This document shows positions 7,911-16,798 of a stretch of 52,713 nt of DNA, one piece after another. The DNA comes from Fen731 sp964354265 (GTDB lineage: Bacteria; Actinomycetota; Humimicrobiia; Humimicrobiales; Humimicrobiaceae). The number at the start of each line of letters is the position of its first letter. The stretch's first letter is position 1. Made by a program: the position numbers and the translations under genes. Location: positions 1 to 52,713 of the forward strand of contig CAYGYY010000002.1 of assembly GCA_964354265.1 (NCBI GenBank), written 5' to 3'. The notes beneath the pieces were generated by a model, which did not search any database, was not told where the DNA came from, and saw only the letters and a program-made list of their open reading frames with translations.

Positions 7911-8614
7911 TATTTTCAAAAACACAAACCCTTGAAGAGAGAGTCCTTGATACAAGAGGCGACAGGGAAAAAACAAGCACACTTATAACACAATTTAAGC
8001 CTTTCATTGCAAGCGTAATACAAAAAAGGCTCGGCAAGTTTGTGGAATACGGTGTTGATGATGAGCTGTCCATAGGGCTTTTAGCATTTAATGAAGCAAT
8101 AAATACTTATGATATAAATAAAGGTAAATTCTTAAGCTTTGCAAGGCTTGTAATATCCAACAGGCTTATAGATTACTTCAGGAAACAATCGAAATTCTCG
8201 TCAGCTTTAATCAGCTATGATAACGGGGAAGATAATACTACATCAGGCCTTATTGATAAAAAATCGGTAGAACTATTTGCATATGATAGTGAGGCTGAAG
8301 ACAGGAAATATGAAATAATAGAGTATACCCGGGAACTTGGCCAATGGGGCATAAGTTTTAATGAACTTGTAAGGATATGTCCCAGGCAGGATAACTTAAG
8401 AAATGAGTATATAAGAATTGCAATTCTCATCTCACGCGATAAAACCCTTCTTGACGAGCTATACAGGACTAAAAGACTTCCAATAAAAATGCTTGAAAAA
8501 AAGCTGACAATACACCGGAAAAAAATAGAACGCGGACGAATATATATTATAGCTCTTGTTGTAGCAATTGTTAAAAAATATAGTTTCCTGGATATGACAA
8601 CGAGGAATATATGA
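7904..8614 (+). CDS. sigI: RNA polymerase sigma factor SigI family
   Basis: 236 residues. The region-2-like segment (about 55-100) includes ELSIGLLAFNEAINTYD, then GKFLSFARLVISNRLIDYFRK, as in the SigI group of sigma-70 factors. The C-terminal part (about 195-225) is the divergent DNA-recognition half. SigI factors direct heat or envelope-stress genes in Bacillus and cellulosome genes in clostridia, and are held by a membrane anti-sigma factor of the RsgI type. Here the next gene, overlapping by ATGA, encodes such a protein. The start is UUG at 7904, inside the end of the TPM gene, so the factor is tied to the LemA-TPM transcript. Its targets are unknown. Confidence 0.85.
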   Translation: MVIFSKTQTLEERVLDTRGDREKTSTLITQFKPFIASVIQKRLGKFVEYGVDDELSIGLLAFNEAINTYDINKGKFLSFARLVISNRLIDYFRKQSKFSSALISYDNGEDNTTSGLIDKKSVELFAYDSEAEDRKYEIIEYTRELGQWGISFNELVRICPRQDNLRNEYIRIAILISRDKTLLDELYRTKRLPIKMLEKKLTIHRKKIERGRIYIIALVVAIVKKYSFLDMTTRNI

Positions 8615-9597
8615 AATCAGTAATAGTAGAAATACAAAAAGATCACTGTATCTTACTTGCTCCGGATGGCAGGTTCTTAAGGAAAGAAATCCCTGCCGGA
8701 ATCTATGAGCTTGGTGATGAAATACAGGTTGAGGAGTTTAAGCTTGAACCTGCAGGTATGCGCAAGCTGTCATTTAATATATTCCCCAGGCTGGCTGCAG
8801 GCATTGCAGCAGTTATAGTACTGGTAATAGGTACCTACTTTGGCGTCAAATATATTATGGATACAGGCACTGCATCAGGTGTAACAATAGCAGCAGTAAA
8901 ATCAGCAGAGGAAGAAACAGAGACAATGCAGGAGATGGCATTATCAGCAGAAAGAAGTATTCCCGACAGCCAACCACAGGAAGAAACATCAGCGGCAGGA
9001 GAAATAGCATCTGTTGAATCGCCCGCCGAAAACAGCACACTGCAGGAAGACTTGAAAGATAGCTCGCAGGAATCAGTGGAAACGGGCTCGCAGGAAGCGC
9101 TGAAAGACGGTTTGCAGCAAGACATATATGACCAGCCTCAGGCGGAAGGGATGGAAGTACCTCAATCACCGGTCCTTTTTGAAGCTGTTTATAGCCTCGA
9201 TAGTGATGCTGATAATATAAATGCATATATACCAGTTGATTACCCTGGTCTTAGTATTAAATATAAGGTCGAAAAATACCTGCAGGACAATGAAGGCGCT
9301 GCAGGTGATGTAACTTCTGAAAGCCCGGATGATACAATATCCACTTCTAATGAAGAGATAAATAAAACTGATGCCAGTACAGGGATTTTATACCTGGATA
9401 TAAAGAATATTGCAGAAAATACGATGTACAGCGGGAATATAACTGTATTATTTTTAGACAAGGACGGTGGTGTGCTAACTTCAAATGTGCTTACTTTAAT
9501 GGATTTCGATTATGAAAATTTACGCCAGGAAAAAATATTATTAATGCCTGACTATAAAGCTTTTATACTTAATGTTTCCGGTGAAATCAAGTATTAG
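8611..9597 (+). CDS. RsgI-like membrane anti-sigma factor, atypical outer region
   Basis: 328 residues. An RsgI_N-like cytoplasmic domain (about 2-50: VIVEIQKDHCILLAPDGRF, then EIPAGIYELGDEI) is followed by one transmembrane helix (61-81). The outer part has a long acidic, Ser/Glu/Gln-rich linker (about 95-175) and a C-terminal beta-rich domain (about 178-328) that I do not recognise. In characterised RsgI proteins a conserved region just outside the membrane carries an Asn-Pro autocleavage site. No Asn-Pro is visible here, so signal transfer may differ. Start overlap with sigI (ATGA) and the N-terminal domain make the anti-SigI role likely; the outer ligand is unknown. Confidence 0.82.
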   Translation: MKSVIVEIQKDHCILLAPDGRFLRKEIPAGIYELGDEIQVEEFKLEPAGMRKLSFNIFPRLAAGIAAVIVLVIGTYFGVKYIMDTGTASGVTIAAVKSAEEETETMQEMALSAERSIPDSQPQEETSAAGEIASVESPAENSTLQEDLKDSSQESVETGSQEALKDGLQQDIYDQPQAEGMEVPQSPVLFEAVYSLDSDADNINAYIPVDYPGLSIKYKVEKYLQDNEGAAGDVTSESPDDTISTSNEEINKTDASTGILYLDIKNIAENTMYSGNITVLFLDKDGGVLTSNVLTLMDFDYENLRQEKILLMPDYKAFILNVSGEIKY

Positions 9598-9690
9598 ATT
9601 TTTTAATTATAATTACCTTAATTTATGGCATAATTTTTTCGATAATTATTAATAAATAAAATATATAAAAATTTATCATGTGAGGTGACC

Positions 9691-10710
9691 ATGAAAGGCA
9701 AAAAGTCAAAAATTGTAATAGGGGTTTTGACAGCGGCAATCATAATAGCGTTTATCTTTACAGGTTGTTCTATTGCACAATCTGTAGAGGAAGCTGCAGG
9801 CGGATATGGGGATTATGCTGAAGGTGTGGAGTCCAGGGATGTTCTTACGGAAGCCCCTGTTGAGAAAGAGATGTTAATGGATCAGTCAGCAGCTACCACA
9901 GTACCATCCGAAGCAGTAGTAGATACCGGCGGGGAACTTTATACCCAGGCAGGCAGTTCTGATGTGGCTACCTCCCAGGTAATAAATACAAAACTTATAA
10001 AAAATGCGTCTGCCCAGATTGAAGTTGAGAAAGGTGCCTTTGAAAAAACATTTTTTTCTATTGCAAGCCTGGCGGAGCAGTATGGCGGTTATGTGAGCAA
10101 TTCCCAAAGTTATTCGGACGTTGAAGGTAATATGACAAGCGGAACTATAACTATCAGGGTTAATAAGGATAATTTTGATGCTGTGATCAATAAGATAAAA
10201 GAAATGGGTACGGTACAGAACATATCTATCAATGTTTCTGATGTCACTCAGGAGTATGTGGATAATGAGAGCAGGCTGAAAAACCTCGAGGCACAAAGGC
10301 AAAGCCTTCTTCAGCTTATGGAAAAATCAGTGAAGGTAGAGGACAGCATTGAAGTTCAAAGAGAACTAAGCAATGTTGAAGGCCAGATAGAAGTTATAAA
10401 GGGGAGGCAGAACTACCTGGATAATCTTATAGCATATTCAACAATCGATGTATATTTAGCAGAACCCCAGGCAATAACCGACTCAACTGGGGGCGGTTTC
10501 CTTGGCGCTGTAAAGAGAGGCGCACGAGGCGCGCTTACAACTTTACGAGTCATAACGATGGGAATTATTATAATAAGCCCGCTTCTATTGCTGGCAGGCA
10601 TTATAATAATTATTATCTGGCAAAGTCTGAGAGCTAAAAACAGGAGAAGAGCAATGATGAAATCCCAGACCCAGACCCAGGCTCAGGCACAGGAACAGGA
10701 GAAAAAATAA
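9691..10710 (+). CDS. DUF4349 lipoprotein
   Basis: 339 residues from ATG at 9691, with GAGGTGA correctly spaced upstream; a GTG two codons earlier is part of that ribosome site. The lipobox FTGC puts the lipidated Cys at 26. The DUF4349 core (about 100-255) includes IKNASAQIEVEKG, then GGYVSNSQSY, then DVTQEYVDNESRLKNLEAQR, which continues into a coiled coil and ends in YSTIDVYLAEP. A C-terminal transmembrane helix (about 285-310) is followed by a short Gln-rich cytoplasmic tail. With a lipid anchor at one end and a helix at the other, the domain should lie on the outer face of the membrane. Function is unknown. It follows the sigI-rsgI pair and may belong to its regulon, which is inference. 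Confidence 0.88.
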   Translation: MKGKKSKIVIGVLTAAIIIAFIFTGCSIAQSVEEAAGGYGDYAEGVESRDVLTEAPVEKEMLMDQSAATTVPSEAVVDTGGELYTQAGSSDVATSQVINTKLIKNASAQIEVEKGAFEKTFFSIASLAEQYGGYVSNSQSYSDVEGNMTSGTITIRVNKDNFDAVINKIKEMGTVQNISINVSDVTQEYVDNESRLKNLEAQRQSLLQLMEKSVKVEDSIEVQRELSNVEGQIEVIKGRQNYLDNLIAYSTIDVYLAEPQAITDSTGGGFLGAVKRGARGALTTLRVITMGIIIISPLLLLAGIIIIIIWQSLRAKNRRRAMMKSQTQTQAQAQEQEKK

Positions 10711-10782
10711 AAATATAAAAAAATTATTTCCGGCAGGAAAGAATTAGTAGAAATCAATAGGTAAATATAGGAATTCAAAAAT

Positions 10783-10820
10783 AACCAGGCTCTTTAAACA
10801 GAGCCTGGTTTTATTATTTT
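10783..10820. terminator. Bidirectional rho-independent terminator
   Basis: AACCAGGCTC (10783-10792) pairs perfectly with GAGCCTGGTT (10801-10810) around an 8-base loop. A T-rich tail follows on the plus strand and TTATTTTTG on the minus strand. It separates the DUF4349 gene from the convergent efflux operon. Confidence 0.9.
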
Positions 10821-10824
10821 GTAC

Positions 10825-12060
10825 CTATTCATATCTTAAAGCTTCAATCGGGTTCAATCTCGCAGCCCGCATTGCAGGATATATGCCAAAGAAAAGGCCC
10901 ACTATTGTGGAAAATGTAAGTGCAAGTATTATTGAGAATGCTGAAATGCTTGTCGTCAGTATTGTAAAATTATTTACTATGAGCGATACAATGACTGCAA
11001 AAGATATTCCAAGGATACCTCCGGTAATGCTCAATACAACGCTTTCAGTTAAAAACTGAAGCAGGATATCCTTGTTTTTTGCCCCGACAGCTTTCCTGAT
11101 GCCTATTTCTCTTGTCCTTTCAGTAACTGACACAAGCATGATATTCATTATGCCGATACCTCCAACGAGAAGAGCTATCCCCGCAATGCTTGAAATTGTG
11201 ATAGTGAATATATTTGTTATTGTACCCAGGATATCAAGCAACTGGGTCTGGTTTTGAACAGTAAAATCATTCTTTTCGTCTGCAGCAAGATTGTGCGACC
11301 TTCTTAATATACGCTCTATCTCGTATGAAGCCTGGTCCATCGTCTCTTCAGAAGCGCTCTGGGCTATTATCATATTGATATAATCGATTCCGTAAAGCTT
11401 GTTCTGGGCCGTAGTTATTGGAATGGAGACCGAGTTATCCTGGTCATTGCCGAACTGGTCACTGCCTTTTGGTTTTATCGTGCCTATAATAGTAAAGTTT
11501 TTTCCGTCAATCTTTATTATTTTACCCAGGGGGTCTATCTTGCCAAAAAGCTTGTTTATTACTGTCTGGCCTATCAATGCGACATTCGCGGAATTCTGGA
11601 CATCGCTTGGGCTGTAAAACCTGCCCCTGTCTATCTTAAAATTATAAATATCCTCAGCTTTTTCATCTGATGCATAAATAGACACCATTTCACTTTTATT
11701 GAGATAAGACACTATAGAGGAATTAAGGATTGTTGGTGCAGCGCCATTAAGTAGTGTGGCCTCACGCTCAATTGCTTTAACATCATTAATTGTCAAGGCC
11801 TCCCTGTCTTTATCTTCACCCATCATTTGTTCAAATCCCTGGGATTCTTCCTCACGGTTGCCGGGCATTACTATTATAAGGTTGGAGCCTATATCCTGCA
11901 CGCTGCTTATCACGGATTCCTGTGCGCCATATCCAATCGACATCATAGCGACAACAGCGCCTACTCCAATAATGATGCCAAGCATTGTCAGAAATGCCCT
12001 GAGCTTGTTAGCAGCAAGTGACTGGAATGCTATTTTTACGCTTTCACCAAATCTCTTCAT
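10825..12060 (-). CDS. MacB/YknZ-type ABC transporter permease
   Basis: 411 residues. The N-terminal membrane segment carries the family motif LRAFLTMLGIIIGVGAVVAM (about 20-40). A MacB periplasmic-core domain follows (to about 260), then the FtsX domain with three helices (about 285-405), including NIMLVSVTERTREIGIRKA and ending NPIEALRYE. It works with the ATPase and adaptor encoded upstream on the same strand. MacB-type pumps drive mechanotransmission for export of peptides, lipoproteins or drugs. In a monoderm the closest model is YknXYZ of Bacillus, which gives resistance to the SDP toxin. The substrate here is unknown. It is the last gene of the operon, ending at the shared terminator. 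Confidence 0.93.
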   Translation of the reverse strand: MKRFGESVKIAFQSLAANKLRAFLTMLGIIIGVGAVVAMMSIGYGAQESVISSVQDIGSNLIIVMPGNREEESQGFEQMMGEDKDREALTINDVKAIEREATLLNGAAPTILNSSIVSYLNKSEMVSIYASDEKAEDIYNFKIDRGRFYSPSDVQNSANVALIGQTVINKLFGKIDPLGKIIKIDGKNFTIIGTIKPKGSDQFGNDQDNSVSIPITTAQNKLYGIDYINMIIAQSASEETMDQASYEIERILRRSHNLAADEKNDFTVQNQTQLLDILGTITNIFTITISSIAGIALLVGGIGIMNIMLVSVTERTREIGIRKAVGAKNKDILLQFLTESVVLSITGGILGISFAVIVSLIVNNFTILTTSISAFSIILALTFSTIVGLFFGIYPAMRAARLNPIEALRYE

Positions 12061-12118
12061 TTAAGGATTTCCCATTTCATATTAGTTAGTCTATCTTAGT
12101 CAATGTTTCTTCACTTCT

Positions 12119-12895
12119 TTAGCAGGTCCTGGTTATTTTGTCCTCTAGCCGTGGCATTTTTGCAAGCATTTCAGTTGCAGCTATCGGACACTCTATTTTT
12201 TCCTCATTAAATATCAGACCATCACGCAAATATATTATACGGTTTGTATGCCTGGCAATATCCAGCTCATGCGTAACAAGCAGTATTGTTTTTCCCTTGC
12301 TGTTCAGGTTTTGAAATATTGCCATTATCTCTTCACCAGTTACAGAATCAAGGTTTCCCGTTGGCTCATCGGCAAGTATTATTGCAGGGTCATTTACCAG
12401 TGCCCTGGCAATTGCAACTCTTTGTCTCTGACCCCCGGAGAGCTCGCTGGGTTTGTGCTTTTCCCAGCCTATCAGCCCTACTGATTGCAGGGATTCATAT
12501 ATTTTTGCTTTTCTTGTTTTAGAAGAGCCTTTTTTTGCATATATCAGAGGAAGCTCTACATTGGAAACTGTGTTTGAGCGTGAAAGAAGGTTAAAAGTCT
12601 GGAACACAAACCCTATTTTTTTATTCCTGATATCTGCAAGCTGGTCGTCTTTCAGCTTGCTGACATCAATATTCTCAAGGAGGAAAGAGCCATTATCAGG
12701 AATGTCCAGGCAGCCAAGTATATTCATGAGGGTTGATTTACCGGAGCCCGAAGGCCCCATTATTGCTATGAATTCACCCCTTTGTATTTTCAGGTCTATA
12801 CCTCTTAAAGCAATTACTCCTATCTTTCCCAGGTAATATGTTTTTGTTATGCCTGTAATATCTATTATACAGTCATTATTTTTACAATCTTCCAT
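12119..12895 (-). CDS. MacB/LolD/YknY-type ABC transporter ATPase
   Basis: 258 residues. Walker A is GPSGSGKST (47-55), the signature is LSGGQRQRVAIARAL, Walker B runs into ILADEPTGNLDS, and the switch His is in LLVTHE. The TGNLD form is typical of the MacB/LolD/FtsE group. About 30 extra residues follow the core. It energises the permease encoded 58 bases downstream and lies 36 bases after the adaptor gene, forming a three-gene operon. Confidence 0.95.
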   Translation of the reverse strand: MEDCKNNDCIIDITGITKTYYLGKIGVIALRGIDLKIQRGEFIAIMGPSGSGKSTLMNILGCLDIPDNGSFLLENIDVSKLKDDQLADIRNKKIGFVFQTFNLLSRSNTVSNVELPLIYAKKGSSKTRKAKIYESLQSVGLIGWEKHKPSELSGGQRQRVAIARALVNDPAIILADEPTGNLDSVTGEEIMAIFQNLNSKGKTILLVTHELDIARHTNRIIYLRDGLIFNEEKIECPIAATEMLAKMPRLEDKITRTC

Positions 12896-12931
12896 ATTAT
12901 TAGTTCCAAACTCTGATGTGAGTCAACTGCT

Positions 12932-14392
12932 CTAGGTACCGGTTTCATTTCCAGTTGAATCAGTAATTGATATTACTACGGTGTCGCCTTCTGCCAGGCC
13001 TGATTTTACCTCGATATAATCATAATTATAATTTCCTGTTGTTATCTCAACTTTCTCAATAACATTTTTCTCATCTATTTTATCAACATAACTTTTGCCG
13101 TTGTCACTATAGACCGACTGGATTGGAATATAGAGGACATTTTCCACCTTTGATATTATTACAGAGAGATTTACAGAAAGACCGTATTTTAGATAAGAGA
13201 CAGCTTCCTTGTCAGGCTCTACAGTTATCTCAAAAGATACTATTCCGGCAATGTTTTCTGAAAGCGGGGATATATCAGTGATCTTTCCTTTGAAACTAAG
13301 CTCCGGGTATGCATCAAATGTAAGTTCGGATTCCTGGTCGATTGACAGTTTTGTTATATCTGTCTCGTTTATATCTGATTTTACTAAAAGGTCTTTGCTT
13401 ATTACGGATATTGCAGCAACCCCGGGGCCTGCAGTTTCACCTTCTGCAAAGTTTGAATTAAAGACAATCCCGTCAAATGGCGCTAGGATGCTGTAATTGT
13501 CACTATCTGTTTCTACAAGCTCTATATTTATTTTCGACAGTTCATACTGTAACTCAGCCTGTTCAATGCTTTTACTCATTAGCTTTATCTGGGCCAGGGC
13601 TGTTTCAAGGCTATTGATTCCGGACCAGTAAGTTATTGACTGGTTTATAAGTGCCTGGTTATATGCGCCTTCTGCTGAATTTGTCTGCGCCTGTGAACTT
13701 TCTTTTGCCTGCTTATAAGCATCTTCAGCGGACTCTATATTGACTTCTGCCTGGGCTTCAAGTGAGGTAGTAGAGTAAGGGTCATCCTCTATCTCATCCA
13801 TGTAAAATTCCGCATTTGAAATTGCATTGCGGGCTGCCCTTATATTGGCATCAGCCATAGTATTAGCGCCTTCCATTGCCTTAAATGCATTCTGTGTTGA
13901 AGTTGCGGCAAGGTTATTGTTTGATTCTACAAGCTGGACAGCAACATGGTTTGCATCGAGAGCGCTCTGGTAGTTTATTTTAGCCATCTCTATGGATTTT
14001 CCTGCCAGTTCTAAATTTGTTTCAGCCTGGCTGACATATAGCTTGTTTTTTGAATCATCTATCCTTATAAGGGTATCGCCCTTTTTGAACTCTTTTCCTT
14101 TCTCGATAATTTCAAGTACTTTTGCGCTCTGGGTCAATGAATAATTCCTCATTTCCCTAGCATCTACTGCTCCTGTTGAAGTTATTGATTCAACAATATC
14201 TCCCCGCAATACTGTGAAAGTCTCGATTTCCTGTGATTCAGAGCCTGAACATCCGGATAAACCGGTTAGCATGAAAAAAGCAGCAGGTATCAGGGTTAGA
14301 GCGATTACAAGGATTTTTTTTAAATTTAATTTACTAAAGAATGTTTTTAGCTTAACTTTAGTAAGATTACCTTTCATAAGCTTGATTATCAC
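12932..14392 (-). CDS. Membrane-fusion/adaptor lipoprotein of the efflux operon (MacA/YknX-like)
   Basis: 486 residues. The long N-terminal signal ends in a lipobox LSGC (Cys about 48). The lipoyl/barrel-sandwich halves (about 58-105 and 298-325) flank a long alpha-helical hairpin rich in Ala/Gln/Glu (about 105-280). Beta-barrel and membrane-proximal domains follow to the end. The RIDDSKNKLYVSQAETNLELA-like segment and APFDGIVFNSNFAEG are family marks. It would sit outside the membrane and couple to the MacB-type permease. The start is GTG at 14392, set by GGAGAG six bases upstream. It is the first gene of the operon and diverges from eno. Confidence 0.92.
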   Translation of the reverse strand: MIIKLMKGNLTKVKLKTFFSKLNLKKILVIALTLIPAAFFMLTGLSGCSGSESQEIETFTVLRGDIVESITSTGAVDAREMRNYSLTQSAKVLEIIEKGKEFKKGDTLIRIDDSKNKLYVSQAETNLELAGKSIEMAKINYQSALDANHVAVQLVESNNNLAATSTQNAFKAMEGANTMADANIRAARNAISNAEFYMDEIEDDPYSTTSLEAQAEVNIESAEDAYKQAKESSQAQTNSAEGAYNQALINQSITYWSGINSLETALAQIKLMSKSIEQAELQYELSKINIELVETDSDNYSILAPFDGIVFNSNFAEGETAGPGVAAISVISKDLLVKSDINETDITKLSIDQESELTFDAYPELSFKGKITDISPLSENIAGIVSFEITVEPDKEAVSYLKYGLSVNLSVIISKVENVLYIPIQSVYSDNGKSYVDKIDEKNVIEKVEITTGNYNYDYIEVKSGLAEGDTVVISITDSTGNETGT

Positions 14393-14561
14393 GGTATTCT
14401 CTCCATATATTTAAATATTTATTTCCAAACCATAAATAATAAAATCAAAGTCAACCAGTGTCAAGATAAAGACCTGTATTTTAAGTTATTATTTACTTTT
14501 TTTAGTTTGACATTTTATATTTCTGGCAAGTTTTTATATGGCATGGTTTTTTGCATTATTA

Positions 14562-14567
14562 TATAAT
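14562..14567 (+). promoter_or_regulatory. Candidate -10 element for eno
   Basis: A consensus TATAAT lies 40 bases before eno, with only a weak -35 (TGGCAT, 14539-14544) at 17 bases. A TTGACA at 14507-14512 is too far away to pair with it. The 14393-14607 gap must also hold the divergent efflux promoter, which I cannot pinpoint. Confidence 0.4.
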
Positions 14568-14607
14568 ACTTTAGGACTTTAAGAAGTATTTTAAAAGGAG
14601 TAGAAAA

Positions 14608-15900
14608 ATGGGTGAATTTACAGAGATTATTTCAGTATATGCGCGCGAGGTACTTGATTCAAGGGGCAATCCTACAGTTGAGGTTGAAACAGTCCTTGAA
14701 TGCGGGGCAATGGGTAGGGCTGCTGTCCCTTCTGGAGCTTCAACAGGCGCGTTCGAGGCAGTAGAGCTCAGAGATGGCGATAATGCAAGATACATGGGAA
14801 AAGGTGTAATTGACGCTGTCGAAAATGTAAACGAGATAATATCGCCGGAAGTAGAAGGCGTGGATGCCCTGGACCAGAGGGAAGTCGATCAGCTAATGAT
14901 AGACCTTGATGGTACTGAAAATAAGGCAAAACTTGGTGCAAATGCTATCCTTGGCGTTTCCCTGTCAGCTGCAAAAGCTGCTGCAATGGCGCTTGACCTT
15001 CCATTGTACAAATATATTGGCGGTGTTAACTCCCATCTACTTCCAGCTCCAATGATGAACATACTAAATGGCGGAAAGCATGCTGATAATAGCGTGGACT
15101 TACAGGAATTCATGATAATGCCCCTGGGGTCAAAATCATTTCGGGAAGCATTAAGGACATGCGCGGAAATATTTCACACTTTAAAAAATGTTCTTAAAAA
15201 AGACGGGATGAACACTTCTGTTGGAGATGAAGGCGGGTTTGCTCCAAATCTTAATACTAATGAAGATGCGGTAAAATATATAATCAAGGCTATCAATGAA
15301 GCCGGGTACAAACCGGGTGAAGATGTGTATATAGCGCTGGATCCTGCCGCAACTGAACTGTTTAAAGATGGCAAATATAATCTTGCAGGCGAGGGAAAAA
15401 TACTGAGCCCTGCTGAAATGGTCCAGTACTATGAAGCGCTTGTTGAAAAATATCCTATAATTTCAATTGAAGACGGGATGGCGGAAGAAGACTGGGATGG
15501 CTGGAAAATGCTGACGGATAGAATCGGCAAAAAAGTCCAGATTGTCGGAGATGATCTTTTTGTTACAAATACAAAAAGGCTTCAAAAAGGGATACAGATG
15601 GGGGTTGCAAACTCAGTGCTGATAAAAGTCAACCAGATAGGCACTCTTTCGGAGACCCTTGATACAATTGAAATGGCAAAAAGAGCAGGATACACAGCCG
15701 TGGTTTCCCATAGGTCAGGAGAGACAGAGGACACTACAATAGCAGATATTGTAGTCGGGGTAAATGCCGGACAGATAAAAACCGGCGCACCTTCAAGGAC
15801 TGACAGGGTTGCAAAATATAACCAGCTTTTAAGGATAGAGGAAGAGCTTTATGACCAGGCAAGATATATCGGACTGGACGGATTTTATAATATAAGGTAA
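14608..15900 (+). CDS. eno: Enolase (phosphopyruvate hydratase)
   Basis: 430 residues, full length. It interconverts 2-phosphoglycerate and phosphoenolpyruvate in glycolysis in the cytoplasm. The N-terminal AREVLDSRGNPTVEVE, the loop SGASTGAFEAVELRD, the Mg2+-binding acids in SIEDGMAEEDWDGW and GDDLFVTN, the catalytic Lys in LIKVNQIGTLSET, and SHRSGETEDTTIADI are all present. The start is set by AAAAGGAG. It stands first in a run with surE and the yhaM-like gene but is not in a glycolytic operon. Confidence 0.98.
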   Translation: MGEFTEIISVYAREVLDSRGNPTVEVETVLECGAMGRAAVPSGASTGAFEAVELRDGDNARYMGKGVIDAVENVNEIISPEVEGVDALDQREVDQLMIDLDGTENKAKLGANAILGVSLSAAKAAAMALDLPLYKYIGGVNSHLLPAPMMNILNGGKHADNSVDLQEFMIMPLGSKSFREALRTCAEIFHTLKNVLKKDGMNTSVGDEGGFAPNLNTNEDAVKYIIKAINEAGYKPGEDVYIALDPAATELFKDGKYNLAGEGKILSPAEMVQYYEALVEKYPIISIEDGMAEEDWDGWKMLTDRIGKKVQIVGDDLFVTNTKRLQKGIQMGVANSVLIKVNQIGTLSETLDTIEMAKRAGYTAVVSHRSGETEDTTIADIVVGVNAGQIKTGAPSRTDRVAKYNQLLRIEEELYDQARYIGLDGFYNIR

Positions 15901-16015
15901 TAATATAAGGAAATAAAAAAAAAGGCAGAAAAAATAATTGATAGTTTCCAGGTCTGTAATAGGCAGCATATCGCCTGAAGTTGAAGAAAAAATCTTAAAA
16001 ATCAAGGATAGTAAA

Positions 16016-16798
16016 ATGCAGAAGAAAATCGTACTTCTGACAAATGATGATGGCATAGAGTCGGAAGGGTTAAAAACATTATATTGCACATTCCTGGAGG
16101 ATGATAAGTTCGATATAAGGATAGTAGCTCCAGATAAGGAAAGAAGCGCCGTTGGGCATGCCATAACAGTCTTTGACCCTATTTCTGTTAAAAAAGAGTA
16201 TATAAATGATGTTTTCTGCGGTTATTCTGTAGACGGCACACCTGCTGATTGCGTAAAACTTGCCATAACAGCAATATTTGAAAGGAAGCCGGATATACTC
16301 ATATCAGGTATAAACAGGGGCGCAAACATTGGGGAAAACATAATATATTCCGGGACTGTATCTGCCGCTACAGAAGGTACGATCTATGATGTGCCATCTA
16401 TTGCAGTGTCTATGGATAATTTGAGGGATACTGATTACAGTTATGCTGCGAAATTTACAAAGAAAATCGCGGATATTGTACTCGCTACCGGAAACCTCCC
16501 CAGGAGGGTACTGTTAAATATCAATTTTCCCGATGTAGAACCGGGACTTATCCGGGGGGTTAAATTCACCCACCAGAGTGAAGTAAAATTTAAGGACATA
16601 TTCATAAAGAGAGTGGATCCGCGCGGCAGGGATTATTACTGGATGGATGGGGAATATGAAGTGATTTCAGACGACGAGGATAGCGACTATGCAGCAATAA
16701 AAAGCAATTTTATTTCAATTACACCGATCCAGCACGATATGACAGACTATAACAGGATGGATTATTTTAAAAAAATTCTAAACTATAAAATATTATGA
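16016..16798 (+). CDS. surE: 5'/3'-nucleotidase SurE
   Basis: 260 residues from ATG at 16016, placed there because AAGGA lies seven bases upstream and the SurE fold begins at KKIVLLTNDDG. An in-frame UUG at 15938 would add 26 residues that do not look like the family. SurE is a metal-dependent phosphatase acting on nucleoside 5'- and 3'-monophosphates. The metal site Asp pair (TNDDG), the Ser in ERSAVGHAIT and Asn in SGINRGANIGENIIYSGTV are intact. The stop overlaps the next start (ATGA), so it is coupled to the exonuclease-like gene. Confidence 0.96.
   Translation: MQKKIVLLTNDDGIESEGLKTLYCTFLEDDKFDIRIVAPDKERSAVGHAITVFDPISVKKEYINDVFCGYSVDGTPADCVKLAITAIFERKPDILISGINRGANIGENIIYSGTVSAATEGTIYDVPSIAVSMDNLRDTDYSYAAKFTKKIADIVLATGNLPRRVLLNINFPDVEPGLIRGVKFTHQSEVKFKDIFIKRVDPRGRDYYWMDGEYEVISDDEDSDYAAIKSNFISITPIQHDMTDYNRMDYFKKILNYKIL

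Noticed and set aside
7774..8073. Minus-strand frames across the Gly-rich TPM tail
   Set aside because: Antisense shadows of the repeated GGN codons.
15938..16015. Upstream UUG start for surE
   Set aside because: Adds 26 residues not like SurE and has no ribosome site; the ATG at 16016 has AAGGA at the right distance.
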